Shown: positions 36,864 to 46,819 of the stretch, piece by piece | Layout: every line of letters starts with the position of its first letter | How positions within the stretch are numbered: position 1 is the stretch's first letter | Notes under the pieces: generated by a model | The model's input: only the letters and a program-made list of their open reading frames with translations | The model's database searches: none | Told to the model about the DNA's origin: nothing | Translations under genes and position numbers: made by a program | Assembly: GCF_900109705.1 (NCBI RefSeq) | Contig: NZ_FOAI01000012.1 | Location: 60,539-124,538 of the forward strand | DNA length: 64,000 nt | Reading direction: 5' to 3' | Source: Roseivivax marinus | GTDB lineage: Bacteria > Pseudomonadota > Alphaproteobacteria > Rhodobacterales > Rhodobacteraceae

Positions 36864-37717
36864 GCGGCATCTCCGCCAGCCACCTGTCCGTCACCTACCG
36901 CAACGGCCATACCGCCCTGCGCGATGCCAGCTTCGAGGTGCCGGAAGGCTCCATCGCCGCACTGGTCGGGGTGAACGGGGCGGGCAAGTCCACGCTTTTC
37001 AAGGCGATCATGGGCTTCGTGCCTCTGGCACGCGGAGACATCACTCTCCTTGGCCGGACCGTGGCCGAGGCGCTGAAAAGCAACCTCGTCTCCTACGTTC
37101 CGCAGTCCGAAGAGGTCGACTGGGCCTTCCCTGTGCTGGTCGAGGACGTGGTGATGATGGGCCGCTACGGGCACATGGGGTTCCTGCGCCGCCCGTCCCG
37201 CGCCGACCGCGAGGCGGTGGACGCCGCGCTCGAGCGGGTCAACATGACCGCCTTCCGTCACCGCCAGATCGGCGAATTGTCGGGCGGTCAGCGCAAGCGC
37301 GTCTTTCTCGCCCGCGCGTTGGCACAGGACGGCCGGGTCATTCTGCTCGATGAGCCCTTCACCGGGGTCGACGTCACCACCGAGGAGCAGATCGTCGCGC
37401 TCCTGCGCGAGCTGCGGGACGAGGGGCGGGTCATGCTGGTCTCGACCCACAATCTCGGCTCGGTGCCGGAGTTCTGCGACCGCACCGTTCTGGTGAAGGG
37501 CACCGTGCTGGCCTACGGCCCGACCGAGGAGGTCTTCACCCGCCGCAACCTCGAAGCCGCGTTCGGCGGGGTGCTGCGGCAGTTCACGCTCGGCGGGAAG
37601 GACCTGCACGAGGACCACACGGACGACGACCGGCAGGTGTCGATCTTCACCGACGACGAACGACCGCTGGTCCATTACGGCGACCGCGCGCGCACCACGG
37701 CGGGGGAGGGGACATGA
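36860..37717 (+). CDS. sitB: Mn/Fe ABC transporter ATP-binding protein
   Basis: The ATG at 36860 overlaps the sitA stop (ATGA). The 285-residue ATPase has Walker A GVNGAGKST, signature LSGGQRKR, Walker B VILLDEPF and a switch histidine in STHNLGS. Its C-terminal tail beyond the core fold is rich in acidic and histidine residues (DLHEDHTDDDRQ). It powers import through SitCD and is translationally coupled to its neighbours on both sides. Confidence 0.93.
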   Translation: MSGISASHLSVTYRNGHTALRDASFEVPEGSIAALVGVNGAGKSTLFKAIMGFVPLARGDITLLGRTVAEALKSNLVSYVPQSEEVDWAFPVLVEDVVMMGRYGHMGFLRRPSRADREAVDAALERVNMTAFRHRQIGELSGGQRKRVFLARALAQDGRVILLDEPFTGVDVTTEEQIVALLRELRDEGRVMLVSTHNLGSVPEFCDRTVLVKGTVLAYGPTEEVFTRRNLEAAFGGVLRQFTLGGKDLHEDHTDDDRQVSIFTDDERPLVHYGDRARTTAGEGT

Positions 37718-38601
37718 GCGTCCTGCTCGAACCCTTCGCCTATTCCTACATGTTCAACGCCATGTGGGTCTCCGCGCTGGTGGGGGCGCTCTGCGCGTTC
37801 CTGTCGGCCTATCTCATGCTCAAGGGCTGGAGCCTGATCGGCGACGCGCTTTCGCACTCGGTGGTGCCGGGGGTCGCCGGGGCCTACATGCTCGGTCTGC
37901 CGTTCGCGCTGGGGGCGTTCATCGCGGGCGGGCTGGCCGCAGGGGCGATGCTGCTTCTCTCGGAGCGCTCGGGGCTGAAGATCGACGTGATCATCGGGCT
38001 GATCTTCACGGCCTTCTTCGGCCTCGGGCTGTTCATGGTGTCGCTGAACCCGATGGCGGTGAGCGTGCAGACCATCACCATGGGCAATATCCTCGCCATC
38101 ACGCCGGGCGACACCCTGCAGCTCGTGCTGATCGGAACCGTGTCGCTGGCGGTGCTGCTGCTGAAATGGAAGGACCTGCTGGCCGTTTTCTTCGACGAGA
38201 CCCACGCGCGCAGCATCGGCCTGCGACCCGGGCGCCTGCGGCTGATGTTCTTCACGCTCCTGTCGCTGGCCGTGGTGGCGGCGATGCAGACCGTGGGCGC
38301 GTTCCTGGTGATCGCGCTTGTCGTGACGCCGGGGGCCACCGCCTACCTGCTCTGCGACCGGTTTCCGCGGCTCTTGACGGTGTCCGTGGCGATTGGATCG
38401 GTGACGAGTTTCGCGGGCGCGTACCTGTCGTATTTCCTCGACGGCGCCACCGGGGGGATCATCGTCTGTTTGCAGACCGTCGTGTTCCTCGCGGCCTTTG
38501 TCTTTGCGCCGAAGCACGGGATGCGCGCGGCGCGGGCCCGGGCGTCCGCGACGCTCGACGCCGATCCGGCACGGGATGGCGGTACGGAGGTGCGGGCATG
38601 A
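37714..38601 (+). CDS. sitC: Mn/Fe ABC transporter permease 1
   Basis: A 295-residue ABC-3 family permease with about eight hydrophobic helices. The family segment LMLKGWSLIGDALSHSVVPGVA lies near residues 31-52. ATG 37714 overlaps the sitB stop by four bases. It pairs with the homologous permease encoded next to form the heterodimeric channel. Confidence 0.92.
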   Translation: MSVLLEPFAYSYMFNAMWVSALVGALCAFLSAYLMLKGWSLIGDALSHSVVPGVAGAYMLGLPFALGAFIAGGLAAGAMLLLSERSGLKIDVIIGLIFTAFFGLGLFMVSLNPMAVSVQTITMGNILAITPGDTLQLVLIGTVSLAVLLLKWKDLLAVFFDETHARSIGLRPGRLRLMFFTLLSLAVVAAMQTVGAFLVIALVVTPGATAYLLCDRFPRLLTVSVAIGSVTSFAGAYLSYFLDGATGGIIVCLQTVVFLAAFVFAPKHGMRAARARASATLDADPARDGGTEVRA

Positions 38602-39431
38602 GCGCCGACCTCCTGATGCCGTTCCAGTTCCCGTTCATGCAGAACGCGTTCCTGATCGGGCTGATCGTCGCGGTGCCGACGGCGCTGCTGTCCTGTTTTC
38701 TGGTCCTCAAGGGCTGGGCATTGATGGGCGACGCGGTGAGCCATGCGATCCTGCCCGGCGTGGTGCTGGCCTGGATCACCGGCATTCCGCTGATCGTCGG
38801 TGCCTTCGCGGCCGGCATGGGGTGCGCGCTGCTGACCGGTTTTCTGGCCGAGAACAGCCGGGTCAAGCGCGACACGGTCATGGGCGTCGTCTTCTCGGGG
38901 ATGTTCGGGCTGGGGATCGTGCTTTACACGCAGGTGAACACCAATCAGCACCTCGACCACATCCTCTTTGGCAACATGCTGGGCGTGGAGGGGCAGGACC
39001 TCTGGACCGCGGGGGCGATCTCGGTCGCGGTGTCGGCGGTGCTGCTGCTCAAGTGGCGGGACTTCCTGCTGCATGCCTTCGACCCGGCGCAGGCCCAGGC
39101 CTCGGGCCTGCCGGTGCGGGTTCTGCATTACACGCTGTTGGCGATCCTGTCGCTGACGGTGGTGGCGACGCTCTCTGCGACGGGGCTGATCCTGGCCGTG
39201 GCGCTGCTGATCGCGCCGGGGGCCATCGCCTTTCTGACCGTGCGCCGCTTCGGCGCCATGCTGGCGGTCGCGGTCGCGGCCTGCGCGGCCTCTCTGGTGG
39301 CGGGCACATACGCGAGCTTCTGGCTCGACAGCGCGCCCGCGCCGACGGTGGTGCTGATCCTCACCGCGCTGTTCGTGGCGGCGCTGGCGCGGCGACTGAT
39401 CCTCACGCGGCATGCCTCGGCGCACGCCTGA
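38598..39431 (+). CDS. sitD: Mn/Fe ABC transporter permease 2
   Basis: A 277-residue ABC-3 family permease, start ATG 38598 overlapping the sitC stop. It carries LVLKGWALMGDAVSHAILPGVV, a close counterpart of the sitC segment, and similar helices throughout. It completes a four-gene sitABCD operon with four-base ATGA overlaps at every junction, and ends at a bidirectional terminator. Confidence 0.92.
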   Translation: MSADLLMPFQFPFMQNAFLIGLIVAVPTALLSCFLVLKGWALMGDAVSHAILPGVVLAWITGIPLIVGAFAAGMGCALLTGFLAENSRVKRDTVMGVVFSGMFGLGIVLYTQVNTNQHLDHILFGNMLGVEGQDLWTAGAISVAVSAVLLLKWRDFLLHAFDPAQAQASGLPVRVLHYTLLAILSLTVVATLSATGLILAVALLIAPGAIAFLTVRRFGAMLAVAVAACAASLVAGTYASFWLDSAPAPTVVLILTALFVAALARRLILTRHASAHA

Positions 39432-39481
39432 AGGGCCGCGTGTCGTCGAGCTGCCTCGCGACAGCGCGAAGCGACAAACGA

Positions 39482-39513
39482 AAAGGCCCGCACCGGGAGA
39501 GGCGCGGGCCTTT
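39482..39513. terminator. Bidirectional terminator between sitD and the RND permease gene
   Basis: AAAGGCCCGC (39482-39491) pairs with GCGGGCCTTT (39504-39513). A-tract and T-tract flank the stem on the two sides, so it can terminate the convergent sitABCD and RND transcripts. Confidence 0.78.
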
Positions 39514-39537
39514 GCTTGCAGGAAGCGCGGTGGAAGC

Positions 39538-42500
39538 TCAGGCGGGAACCGCCGATCCCCCGTCGCCTTCGGAGGCCGCGCCCTTGCCCTCTACGCGGTT
39601 CTCTTTCCACGCGCGGGGGAAGAAGATCACGTAAAGGACCGGGGCCGCGATCAGGGTCAGGATCGATGCGAAGCCCAGACCGCCCATGATGGTTACCGCC
39701 ATCGAGGCGAAGAACGCATCGCCCAGAAGCGGCGTCATGCCGAGGATCGTCGTCCCCGCCGCGAGCACAACCGGCCGCAGACGCGACGTCGAGGCCTCGA
39801 CCACCGCGCGGCGGAAGGGCACGCCCTCGGCCCGGGTCAGGTCGATCTCCTCGACCAGAACGATGCCGTTCTTGATCAGCATCCCCGACAGCGAGAGCAG
39901 GCCGAGCAGTGCCGTGAACGAGAACGGCAACCCGGTGCCCAGCAGCCCCAGCGCCACGCCGTTCACCGACATCGGCACCAGAAGCCAGATGATGAGCGGC
40001 TGACGCAGGGTGCCGAAGAGGAAGATCGAGATCAGCACCATCACCAGAAGCGACAGCGGCAGCTGCTTGCCGAGGCTCTCCTGCGCCTCGGTGGAGCTTT
40101 CGTATTCGCCGCCCCATTCCAGCGTGTAGCCCTCTGGCAGTTCCATCGCCTCGATGGTGCCCCGCACCTCCGAGAACACCGCGGCCGCATTGACGCCCGC
40201 CGGCACGCCGGCCTCGACGGTGATCGTCGGCAGGCGGTCGCGGCGCTGGTAGAGCGTGTCCTGAACCAGCGTGTCGAAACCGTCGACGAGCTGTTCCAGT
40301 GGGATCGCCATGTTCGCCGGCTCCGACCAGACGGGCCGATCGATGAGGTGCGATCCGCCGCCTTCGGCCGCGTCGGGGTCCCGCACCACGATGGGAATCA
40401 GCCGGTCGTCCTCGCGGTAGACGCCGGCGCGGGTGCCGTCCGTCGCCGCCTGCAGGGCGGTCGCCACGTCCTCGCGCGCGATGCCGGCGGTCTGCGCGCG
40501 TTCGGACGCATAATTCGGCGTCAGCACCAGCTCGCGCTCACGCCAGTCTGTGCGCAGGTCGACGAGCCGGTCCGACGCCTCGGTCATGCGGGCCGACGCC
40601 TCGTCGGCCAGCCGCCGCAGCACGTCAGGATCGCTGCCCGAGAACCGCGCCGCGATGGGCGCACCGCCGCCGGGCCCGAAGGCCAGCCGCTCGGTCCGGA
40701 ATTCACCCTGCGGCAGGGCGCGCTTGCCGAAGTCCTCCAGATCGCTGCGCAGCGGCGGAATCTGCTCGAGCGTGGAGGTGCGGATGATGAGGTGGCCGTA
40801 GGTCGGCAGGCTTTCCTCGGGGGCATAGGTCAGCATGAAGCGCGAGGCTCCGCCGCCCACGAAGGTCGCCACCGACACGACCTCGTCACGCTCTGCAAGC
40901 CAGTCCTCGAGCACGCGCATGTCGTCTGAGGTGCGCCGGATGTCGGCACCCTGCGGAAGCTTGTAATGCACGTAGAACAGCGGCGTGTTCGAGTCGGGGA
41001 AGAACTGCTGCTTCACTTGCCCGAAGCCCCAGTAGCAGACCACGGTGATCGCCAGAAGCAGCACGACCACCAGCCAGCGCAGCTTGAGCGCCAGTCGCAG
41101 CACCGACGCGTAGGCTCGGAAGATCGGACCGTTATAGGCGCCGCCCTCGGCCGCGCCGCCCTGCTTGAACAGGTAGTGCCCCAGGAGCGGCGTTGCCGTG
41201 ATCGCCAGCACCCAGGATAGCAGGAGCGAGATGCCGATGACGGCAAAGAGCGAGAACAGGAACTCGCCCGTCGCGTCCGGCGACAGGCCAATGCCCGCAA
41301 AGGCCATGATGCCGATGACCGTCGCGCCCAGAAGCGGGATCTGCGTTTTGTCGGCCACGTCCTCGGCGGCCTCGCGCGAGGCCTTGCCCGCGGCCATGTC
41401 GCCCTGCATCCCCTCGGCCACCACGATGGCGTTGTCGACCAGCATCCCCATCGCGATGATCAGCGCCCCGAGCGAGATCCGCTGCATCTCGATCCCGAAA
41501 ACGGCCATGAAGAAGACTGTGCCCACCACCGTCAGCAGGAGCGTCACGCCGACCACGACCGCCGCGCGCCAGCCCATGAACAGCGCCAGTACGATCACAA
41601 CGATCGCGACCGACATGGCGAGGCTGACAAGGAAGTCGTTCGAGGCTTCCTCGACCACCACGTGCTGCTGGTAGATCGGCTCGAAGATGACGCCGTAGGG
41701 AATGTCCGAGGTGATCTGGTCGAGCCGGGCGTCCACCCGTTTGCCGACATCGACGATGTTGAGGTCCGCCTTGCCCGAGACGCCCAGCGTGAACGCCTCG
41801 CGGCCGTCGAAGCGGATGATCTCGGAGGGGTCCTCGACCCGGCCGCGGTGGACCCGGGCAATGTCCGTCAGGTCGATCACCTCGCCGCCGACGCCGATGG
41901 TCAGGTTCTGGATCTCCTCGACCGAGTCCGATCCCTCGGGCGGCTCGATGCGGATCGACTGGCCGTTCTGGTCAACCGAGCCCGCGGGCGTGACCGTGTT
42001 GCTGTCGGCGATGGCCCCGATCAGCGCCGCGGGCGACACGCCCAGGTTGGCGGTGATCGCGGTGTCGGGTTCGACGAAGATCGCCTCTTCGGGCAGGCCC
42101 TGTACTGCCACGTCGGCCACGCCCTCAACCGCAAGCAACTCGCGGCGGATGAACGTGGCGATGTCGTGGGTCTCGGCGTCGGTGAAGCCGGGCGTCGAGA
42201 TCGCGTAGAACAGGCCGTAGACGTCGCCGAAATTGTCGTTGACCAGCGACGGTCCCGCGCCGTCCGGAAGGTCGCCCTGCGCGTCGTTCACCCTGTTGCG
42301 CAGCTTGTCCCATATCTGCGGCAGCTCGGTGCCATCATAGATCGACTCGATCTCCACCTCGATCCGGCTGACACCGGGCTTGTTGGACGAGGTGATGGTC
42401 TTGACCTCGGACATCTGCTGGATCGCGGATTCCAGCGGCTCGGATACCTCGCGCGCGACCTCTTCGGCCGAGGCGCCGGGGTACTGGGTAAAGACGATCG

Positions 42501-42633
42501 CGTTCTTGATGGTGAACGCCGGATCCTCGAGGCGGCCGATATTCGCGAAGCCCCAGAGGCCGCCCAGAAGGCAGCCGATCATCAGGATCCAGGTGAGAAG
42601 CGCCTTGTCGATGGCGCCGCGGGCGACCTTCAT
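39538..42633 (-). CDS. RND efflux transporter permease subunit
   Basis: The 1031-residue protein has the size and duplicated 12-helix layout of AcrB-type RND pumps, with large periplasmic loops after helices 1 and 7. The N-terminus (AIDKALLTWILMIGCLLGG) is the first helix and the fourth helix contains GMLVDNAIVVAE near residue 397, with a single Asp where AcrB has two, as in many RND permeases outside the AcrB subgroup. It is driven by proton influx and works with the adaptor encoded immediately upstream. No outer-membrane channel gene is in the window, so a shared TolC-like protein is expected. Substrate unknown. Confidence 0.93.
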   Translation of the reverse strand: MKVARGAIDKALLTWILMIGCLLGGLWGFANIGRLEDPAFTIKNAIVFTQYPGASAEEVAREVSEPLESAIQQMSEVKTITSSNKPGVSRIEVEIESIYDGTELPQIWDKLRNRVNDAQGDLPDGAGPSLVNDNFGDVYGLFYAISTPGFTDAETHDIATFIRRELLAVEGVADVAVQGLPEEAIFVEPDTAITANLGVSPAALIGAIADSNTVTPAGSVDQNGQSIRIEPPEGSDSVEEIQNLTIGVGGEVIDLTDIARVHRGRVEDPSEIIRFDGREAFTLGVSGKADLNIVDVGKRVDARLDQITSDIPYGVIFEPIYQQHVVVEEASNDFLVSLAMSVAIVVIVLALFMGWRAAVVVGVTLLLTVVGTVFFMAVFGIEMQRISLGALIIAMGMLVDNAIVVAEGMQGDMAAGKASREAAEDVADKTQIPLLGATVIGIMAFAGIGLSPDATGEFLFSLFAVIGISLLLSWVLAITATPLLGHYLFKQGGAAEGGAYNGPIFRAYASVLRLALKLRWLVVVLLLAITVVCYWGFGQVKQQFFPDSNTPLFYVHYKLPQGADIRRTSDDMRVLEDWLAERDEVVSVATFVGGGASRFMLTYAPEESLPTYGHLIIRTSTLEQIPPLRSDLEDFGKRALPQGEFRTERLAFGPGGGAPIAARFSGSDPDVLRRLADEASARMTEASDRLVDLRTDWRERELVLTPNYASERAQTAGIAREDVATALQAATDGTRAGVYREDDRLIPIVVRDPDAAEGGGSHLIDRPVWSEPANMAIPLEQLVDGFDTLVQDTLYQRRDRLPTITVEAGVPAGVNAAAVFSEVRGTIEAMELPEGYTLEWGGEYESSTEAQESLGKQLPLSLLVMVLISIFLFGTLRQPLIIWLLVPMSVNGVALGLLGTGLPFSFTALLGLLSLSGMLIKNGIVLVEEIDLTRAEGVPFRRAVVEASTSRLRPVVLAAGTTILGMTPLLGDAFFASMAVTIMGGLGFASILTLIAAPVLYVIFFPRAWKENRVEGKGAASEGDGGSAVPA

Positions 42634-42637
42634 GGCG

Positions 42638-43708
42638 TCACTCCCCCACGGTGGTGAAGCGGCGGACGGTCTGGCCGTCGCTCAGCTGCGAGGCGCCGGT
42701 CATGACGATCTCGGTGCCGACCTCGGGGCCTTCGAGCAGCGCCACGCGGCCGTCGGCGCGCGCCTCGATCTCGACCGGGGTGCGGTGCACAGTGCCGACG
42801 TCGGGGTCGTCGCCCGAGGGCTCGAACACCATGACCGAGGCCGAGCGGTCGGGCTCGAAGACCAACGCCGTCTCGGGCAGGAGCACGCCGGTGGAGGCGC
42901 CGAGCGCCGAGACCACGGTCACTGTCGCCGAGGCGCCGGGAAGGACCCATTCGCCGGGGTCCTCTGTGAAGGCGAGCGTCAGGTGGAACGTCTGGCCGAC
43001 GTCGGCGGTCTCGGCCTCGAATTCCCGCGGCTCGAGTGCGTAGTCCTTGGAGGACTCGGGAAACGAGGCGGTGATCTCGACGTCCTTTCCGCCGGCGGCG
43101 CGGCGGAACAGCACCTCGGGGACGTCGATCGCCACGCGCTTTTCCGACATGTCGTGCAGGCGCACCACCGGCTGACCGGCCGAGACGGTCGAGAAGTTCG
43201 CGACCTCGCGCCGTGCCACCAGCGCGTCGAACGGCGCGTTCAATGTCGCGTCCTCGAGCTGGTCGCGGGCGTTCTCGACGGCGATCTCCGACAGCCGCAC
43301 CTGTGTGCGCGCATCCTCGATCTGCACTTCCGAGGCCGCGTTGCCCGACAGTGCCTCGAGGCGCGTCAGGTCGCGCTCGGCCTTGGCGAGGTTGGTCTGC
43401 GCCTCGTCGAGCTGGCGGCGGAACGGATCGAGGTCGAGCCGCGCCACGAGGTCGCCCTCGGGGATCGCGCTGCCCTCGGTGGCCGGGAACTCGATGATCT
43501 GCCCGCCGACCTGAAAGGCGAGGTCCACGGTCTCGCGCGCTTCGACCCGGCCGTAGAAGCGCCGCGAGATGCGGTCGCCGCCGTCGTCGAGCGTCATCAG
43601 CTTGGCAGGGCGGGGCGGGCTGGACGCCTGCGCGGAATCCTCGGATTCCTGGGCGGCCACGATCGTGCCGGCAAGCGTCAGCGCGGCGATGAGCAACGTG
43701 CGGAACAT
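42638..43708 (-). CDS. RND efflux periplasmic adaptor subunit (membrane fusion protein)
   Basis: From ATG 43708 the product is 356 residues with a signal peptide (cleaved near IVAAQ). It shows the adaptor pattern: a lipoyl half-motif (GRVEARETVDLAFQVGGQI), a short coiled-coil (about 100-150, QLDEAQTNLAKAERDLTRLEA), the returning lipoyl half (LNAPFDALVARREV) and beta-barrel domains. It links the RND permease to an outer-membrane channel. Only four bases separate its stop from the permease start. An in-frame start 25 codons upstream would precede the signal peptide and was not used. Confidence 0.92.
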   Translation of the reverse strand: MFRTLLIAALTLAGTIVAAQESEDSAQASSPPRPAKLMTLDDGGDRISRRFYGRVEARETVDLAFQVGGQIIEFPATEGSAIPEGDLVARLDLDPFRRQLDEAQTNLAKAERDLTRLEALSGNAASEVQIEDARTQVRLSEIAVENARDQLEDATLNAPFDALVARREVANFSTVSAGQPVVRLHDMSEKRVAIDVPEVLFRRAAGGKDVEITASFPESSKDYALEPREFEAETADVGQTFHLTLAFTEDPGEWVLPGASATVTVVSALGASTGVLLPETALVFEPDRSASVMVFEPSGDDPDVGTVHRTPVEIEARADGRVALLEGPEVGTEIVMTGASQLSDGQTVRRFTTVGE

Positions 43709-43965
43709 GTGCGGGGAACTCCGTCCTTGGTTGCCTCCCCATTTGACGCGAGGTCCGGTCGCGGACAAGACTGAACGGTTCATTTTATGTGTGCGCGTCT
43801 ACACAGAGGGGCCTCCACCCGGACCGGCGGAGTGCCGGTGAATCGGGGCAGTGATGCCACATTCCGCATTCGAGGCGCATCGCGCTCCGGTTTCATGCTT
43901 CCGGGACGCCTGCCATCCCCTTATTTAGAATAACGAAAAATTCCGATGAATGTGGAGCCGCCCCG

Positions 43966-44901
43966 ATGTCGACCCGGTCCCGTGCCCTTGCGCGCAGCGC
44001 GCTTGCCCTTGCCGCCGTGGCCCTCCTCTCGACGGGCGCGGCGCAGGCGCAGGACCGGATTCGGCTTGGCTACGGACGGCTTTTCGTCAACGACTCGCTC
44101 GCCCAGTCCGAGGATCGCTGGCAGACTGGCGGCATCACCGCGAGCCGGGTCTGGGGCTACGGCTTCGATGGCGCTTTGCCCGGCCGCGCCGGCGACCTGC
44201 TGGAGCTCAGGACCCACGGCCGCGCCATTGCCCCGGCGAGCCTGCACCGCCTCGACCCAGACGACCGCCTTTATGCCGGCGTCCTGTCGGCGGGGCTGCA
44301 CACCCACTTTCAACGTCGCGGCGCCGAGGTGGCGCTGGGCGGCGATCTTGTCTTCACCGGCCCGCGGACCGGCATCGACCAGGTCCAGACCGCGGTGCAT
44401 GACCTCATGGGCATCCGTCCGCCATCGTCCGAGATCCTCGACGCTCAGATCGGAAACGGCGTGCATCCGACGCTGGTGGCCGAGATCGGCAGCACGCGCG
44501 CCCTCGGCGCTGCGGGCCGGCTGCGGCCCTTCGCCGAACTGCGTTGGGGCGACGAGACGCTGGCGCGGGCGGGACTGGACCTCACGCTGGGCGGGTTCGG
44601 GGCCGACGCGCTGATGGTGCGCGAACCGGTGACCGGCCAGCGCTACGAGGTCATCGGCGCAGCCGAACCGGGGTTCAGCGTTGTCTTCGGCGCCGACATC
44701 GCGCAGGTCGCGGACAGCGTCTACCTGCCCGACGACAGGGGCCCCGACCTTCGAGCGACCCGGTCTCGCCTGCGCGCCGGACTGCACTGGCAGGGCCAGG
44801 GCCGGAGCCTGTATTACGGGCTCGCTCGCCTCGGTCGGGAGTTCAAGGGACAGGGCGAACCGCAGCTCGTGGGCGCCGCGCGTGTAAGCTGGGAGTTCTA
44901 A
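43966..44901 (+). CDS. LpxR/DUF2219-like outer-membrane beta-barrel protein
   Basis: A 311-residue protein with a signal peptide (ending AAQAQ) and a C-terminal phenylalanine (SWEF) typical of outer-membrane barrels. The segment VNDSLAQSEDRWQTGG near residues 41-56 matches the ND-x-DR-x-TxG pattern of lipid A 3'-O-deacylase LpxR and DUF2219 proteins, which includes active-site Asn, Asp and calcium-binding residues. It may trim lipid A acyl chains, but the family is diverse and activity is unproven. It stands alone, divergent from the RND adaptor gene. Confidence 0.7.
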   Translation: MSTRSRALARSALALAAVALLSTGAAQAQDRIRLGYGRLFVNDSLAQSEDRWQTGGITASRVWGYGFDGALPGRAGDLLELRTHGRAIAPASLHRLDPDDRLYAGVLSAGLHTHFQRRGAEVALGGDLVFTGPRTGIDQVQTAVHDLMGIRPPSSEILDAQIGNGVHPTLVAEIGSTRALGAAGRLRPFAELRWGDETLARAGLDLTLGGFGADALMVREPVTGQRYEVIGAAEPGFSVVFGADIAQVADSVYLPDDRGPDLRATRSRLRAGLHWQGQGRSLYYGLARLGREFKGQGEPQLVGAARVSWEF

Positions 44902-45057
44902 TTCTCGTATCGCGGGAATTGAATGTTGCAGTTGCGCAACCATGCTCGTGCAAAGATCGAACATCGGCGCGCAGGCCCCTGACACGCTTTGAAAAAGTTC
45001 GGATCGACCGTTACTCCTGACCATAGTTAACAATAAGTTAAATGGCAGGGTTCGAGC

Positions 45058-46134
45058 ATGACAACGGGCTTTCAGGGCACGTTCGTCATCTCCTGGGCGC
45101 AAACCGGTGTGGACGGATTGGAGGCGGCCCCGGTCGGCTCTCTGGCGGTGGGATCGGCATGGTCCTGGCGCGGGGAGGCGATCCGCGTGGACGGCTCCGG
45201 GCCGGCGCCGACCGCAGGCTGGCCCGACGGAGAGACGGACATGCGCCGCCGCGCGGCGCGCATGGTGCAGGGCATCGCGGGCCGCGCGCTCGACGAAACC
45301 GGCGGGCACCAAGGCATCGGCGGGCCGGGGCTCTTCGAGGATCGCAGCTTCGTGGTGACCAACGGGGTGCGGAGCTACACCATCACGCTGATCGCCCTCT
45401 CGGGCAGCCTGCCGCCGCTGCTGATGTTCCTGGGCGAGATGCCGCCGCGGAACACCGACCTGTGGGTCGTGCACCACACGCTCGAGCCCACGGCACCGGC
45501 CGCCGCCGATCCGGCCACACCGGGGGCAGGGGGCGTGATCTGCTTCACACCGGGTACGCGCATTGCCATGGCCGACGGCACGAGCGCGCGCGTCGAGGAT
45601 CTGCGCGAGGGCGCGATGGTGCAGACCAAGGACAGCGGCGCGCAGGAAATCCGCTGGATCGGGTGCCGCCGCATGTCCGGTGCCCGTCTCTTCGCCATGC
45701 CGCGTCTTCGGCCGATCCGCATCCGCGCGGGCGCGCTCGGGGTCGAGCGGCCCGACGACGAGGTGCTGGTGTCGCCCGACCACCGGATCGTGGTGCGCGG
45801 GCACGTCGCGCGGGCGCTGTTCAACACGCCCGAGGTGCTGGTTTCTGCGCGTGACCTCGTGAACGGCGACACGGTTGTCACCGACGTCACGGTCAAGGAG
45901 GTGAGTTACATCCACCTCCTGTTGCCGCGGCACGAGATCGTCTTCGCCAACAACGTCGAGACAGAAAGCTTCCATCCCGGGCAGTCGGCGCTCGAGACGC
46001 TGGCGCCGGGCGACCTCGCCCGGCTGCGCGCACTGATGCCCGGGATCGACCATGCGCCGCACGCCTACGGTGCGACCGCGCGGCGAAACCTCACGTCATC
46101 GGAGGCCGCGATCCTCCTGCACGAGGCGGCGTGA
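45058..46134 (+). CDS. Hint-domain (Hedgehog/intein-like) protein
   Basis: The 358-residue protein has no clear signal peptide. Residues about 160-310 form a Hint domain: the nucleophile-like cysteine in GGVICFTPGTRIAMADG, the block B-like LVSPDHRIVVRG and the late VFANNVETESFHPG. Such Hint_2 proteins are frequent in roseobacters, often attached to surface or secreted proteins. The domain is followed by about 50 residues and lacks the terminal His-Asn/nucleophile junction of a splicing intein, so at most N-terminal cleavage is expected. The N-terminal 155 residues match nothing I recognise. The upstream gap contains GTTGCGCAAC (44931-44940). Confidence 0.8.
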   Translation: MTTGFQGTFVISWAQTGVDGLEAAPVGSLAVGSAWSWRGEAIRVDGSGPAPTAGWPDGETDMRRRAARMVQGIAGRALDETGGHQGIGGPGLFEDRSFVVTNGVRSYTITLIALSGSLPPLLMFLGEMPPRNTDLWVVHHTLEPTAPAAADPATPGAGGVICFTPGTRIAMADGTSARVEDLREGAMVQTKDSGAQEIRWIGCRRMSGARLFAMPRLRPIRIRAGALGVERPDDEVLVSPDHRIVVRGHVARALFNTPEVLVSARDLVNGDTVVTDVTVKEVSYIHLLLPRHEIVFANNVETESFHPGQSALETLAPGDLARLRALMPGIDHAPHAYGATARRNLTSSEAAILLHEAA

Positions 46135-46203
46135 CCGAAGGGGGCCGTGCGTAGCCCCCGTCCTGTGTCGAAAGTGAAGCGCAGTTTCCGCCTATGACGG
46201 CGC

Positions 46204-46713
46204 TCACTCGCGCAATTCGTCCGGTGCCACGCCCCAGAGCGCGGCCTTGCGGCCCCAGCCGCTCTGGCCGCCGGCCTCCAGTTCGCACCACTGCGCCAGG
46301 CACGACCCCAGCCGGGCGATCACCCCGAGCGCGAGCTTGGCGGTCATCTGCGACCCTTCGGCGGGCCGCGCGTAGAGCGGCAGCATGTCCTGCTGGACGA
46401 CCACGGTGCGCACGCCGGACAGCAACGAGTAGTGCACCCAGCCGCCGGCGCCGTCCTTGTCGCGCACGCGGCGCCAATGGCCGTATTCGGCGGTGATCTC
46501 CAGCGGCATGTCGCGGCGCATGTAGACCCAGTCGATCCGGTGGGTCAGCGACGGCCCGCGCCGCACGTTGCCCTCGGAGGCCTTCATCGAGACGTAGCGC
46601 GGCAGCGGCAGGTTGGTGACCGGTCCGCGGTCGGTGGTCGCGGCGCCGCTCGGAGCCACAGCGCCCACCGCGAGGGCCAGCGCCAGCACGCCGCCCGTGA
46701 CGAGGTTCTTCAT
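46204..46713 (-). CDS. SH3 domain-containing periplasmic protein
   Basis: From ATG 46713 the product is 169 residues with a signal peptide (LALALAVGAVAPSGAA). Two bacterial SH3-like modules follow: one around SEGNVRRGPSLTHRIDWVY with the GWVHYSLLSG end, and a second ending GGQSGWGRKAALWGV. Such proteins are secreted and often bind peptidoglycan. It diverges from the dehydrogenase gene at 46820 with a 106-bp promoter region between. Confidence 0.82.
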   Translation of the reverse strand: MKNLVTGGVLALALAVGAVAPSGAATTDRGPVTNLPLPRYVSMKASEGNVRRGPSLTHRIDWVYMRRDMPLEITAEYGHWRRVRDKDGAGGWVHYSLLSGVRTVVVQQDMLPLYARPAEGSQMTAKLALGVIARLGSCLAQWCELEAGGQSGWGRKAALWGVAPDELRE

Positions 46714-46819
46714 GACAATTGTCCTGCTCGGTTTTCTCCGGCCGGGGTTCTTGTGCCCCGTCCCGTCTTGCGACACTCTGCCCCGAAAGAATGTTGCTTG
46801 GAAGACGGGGGCCTCGAGC

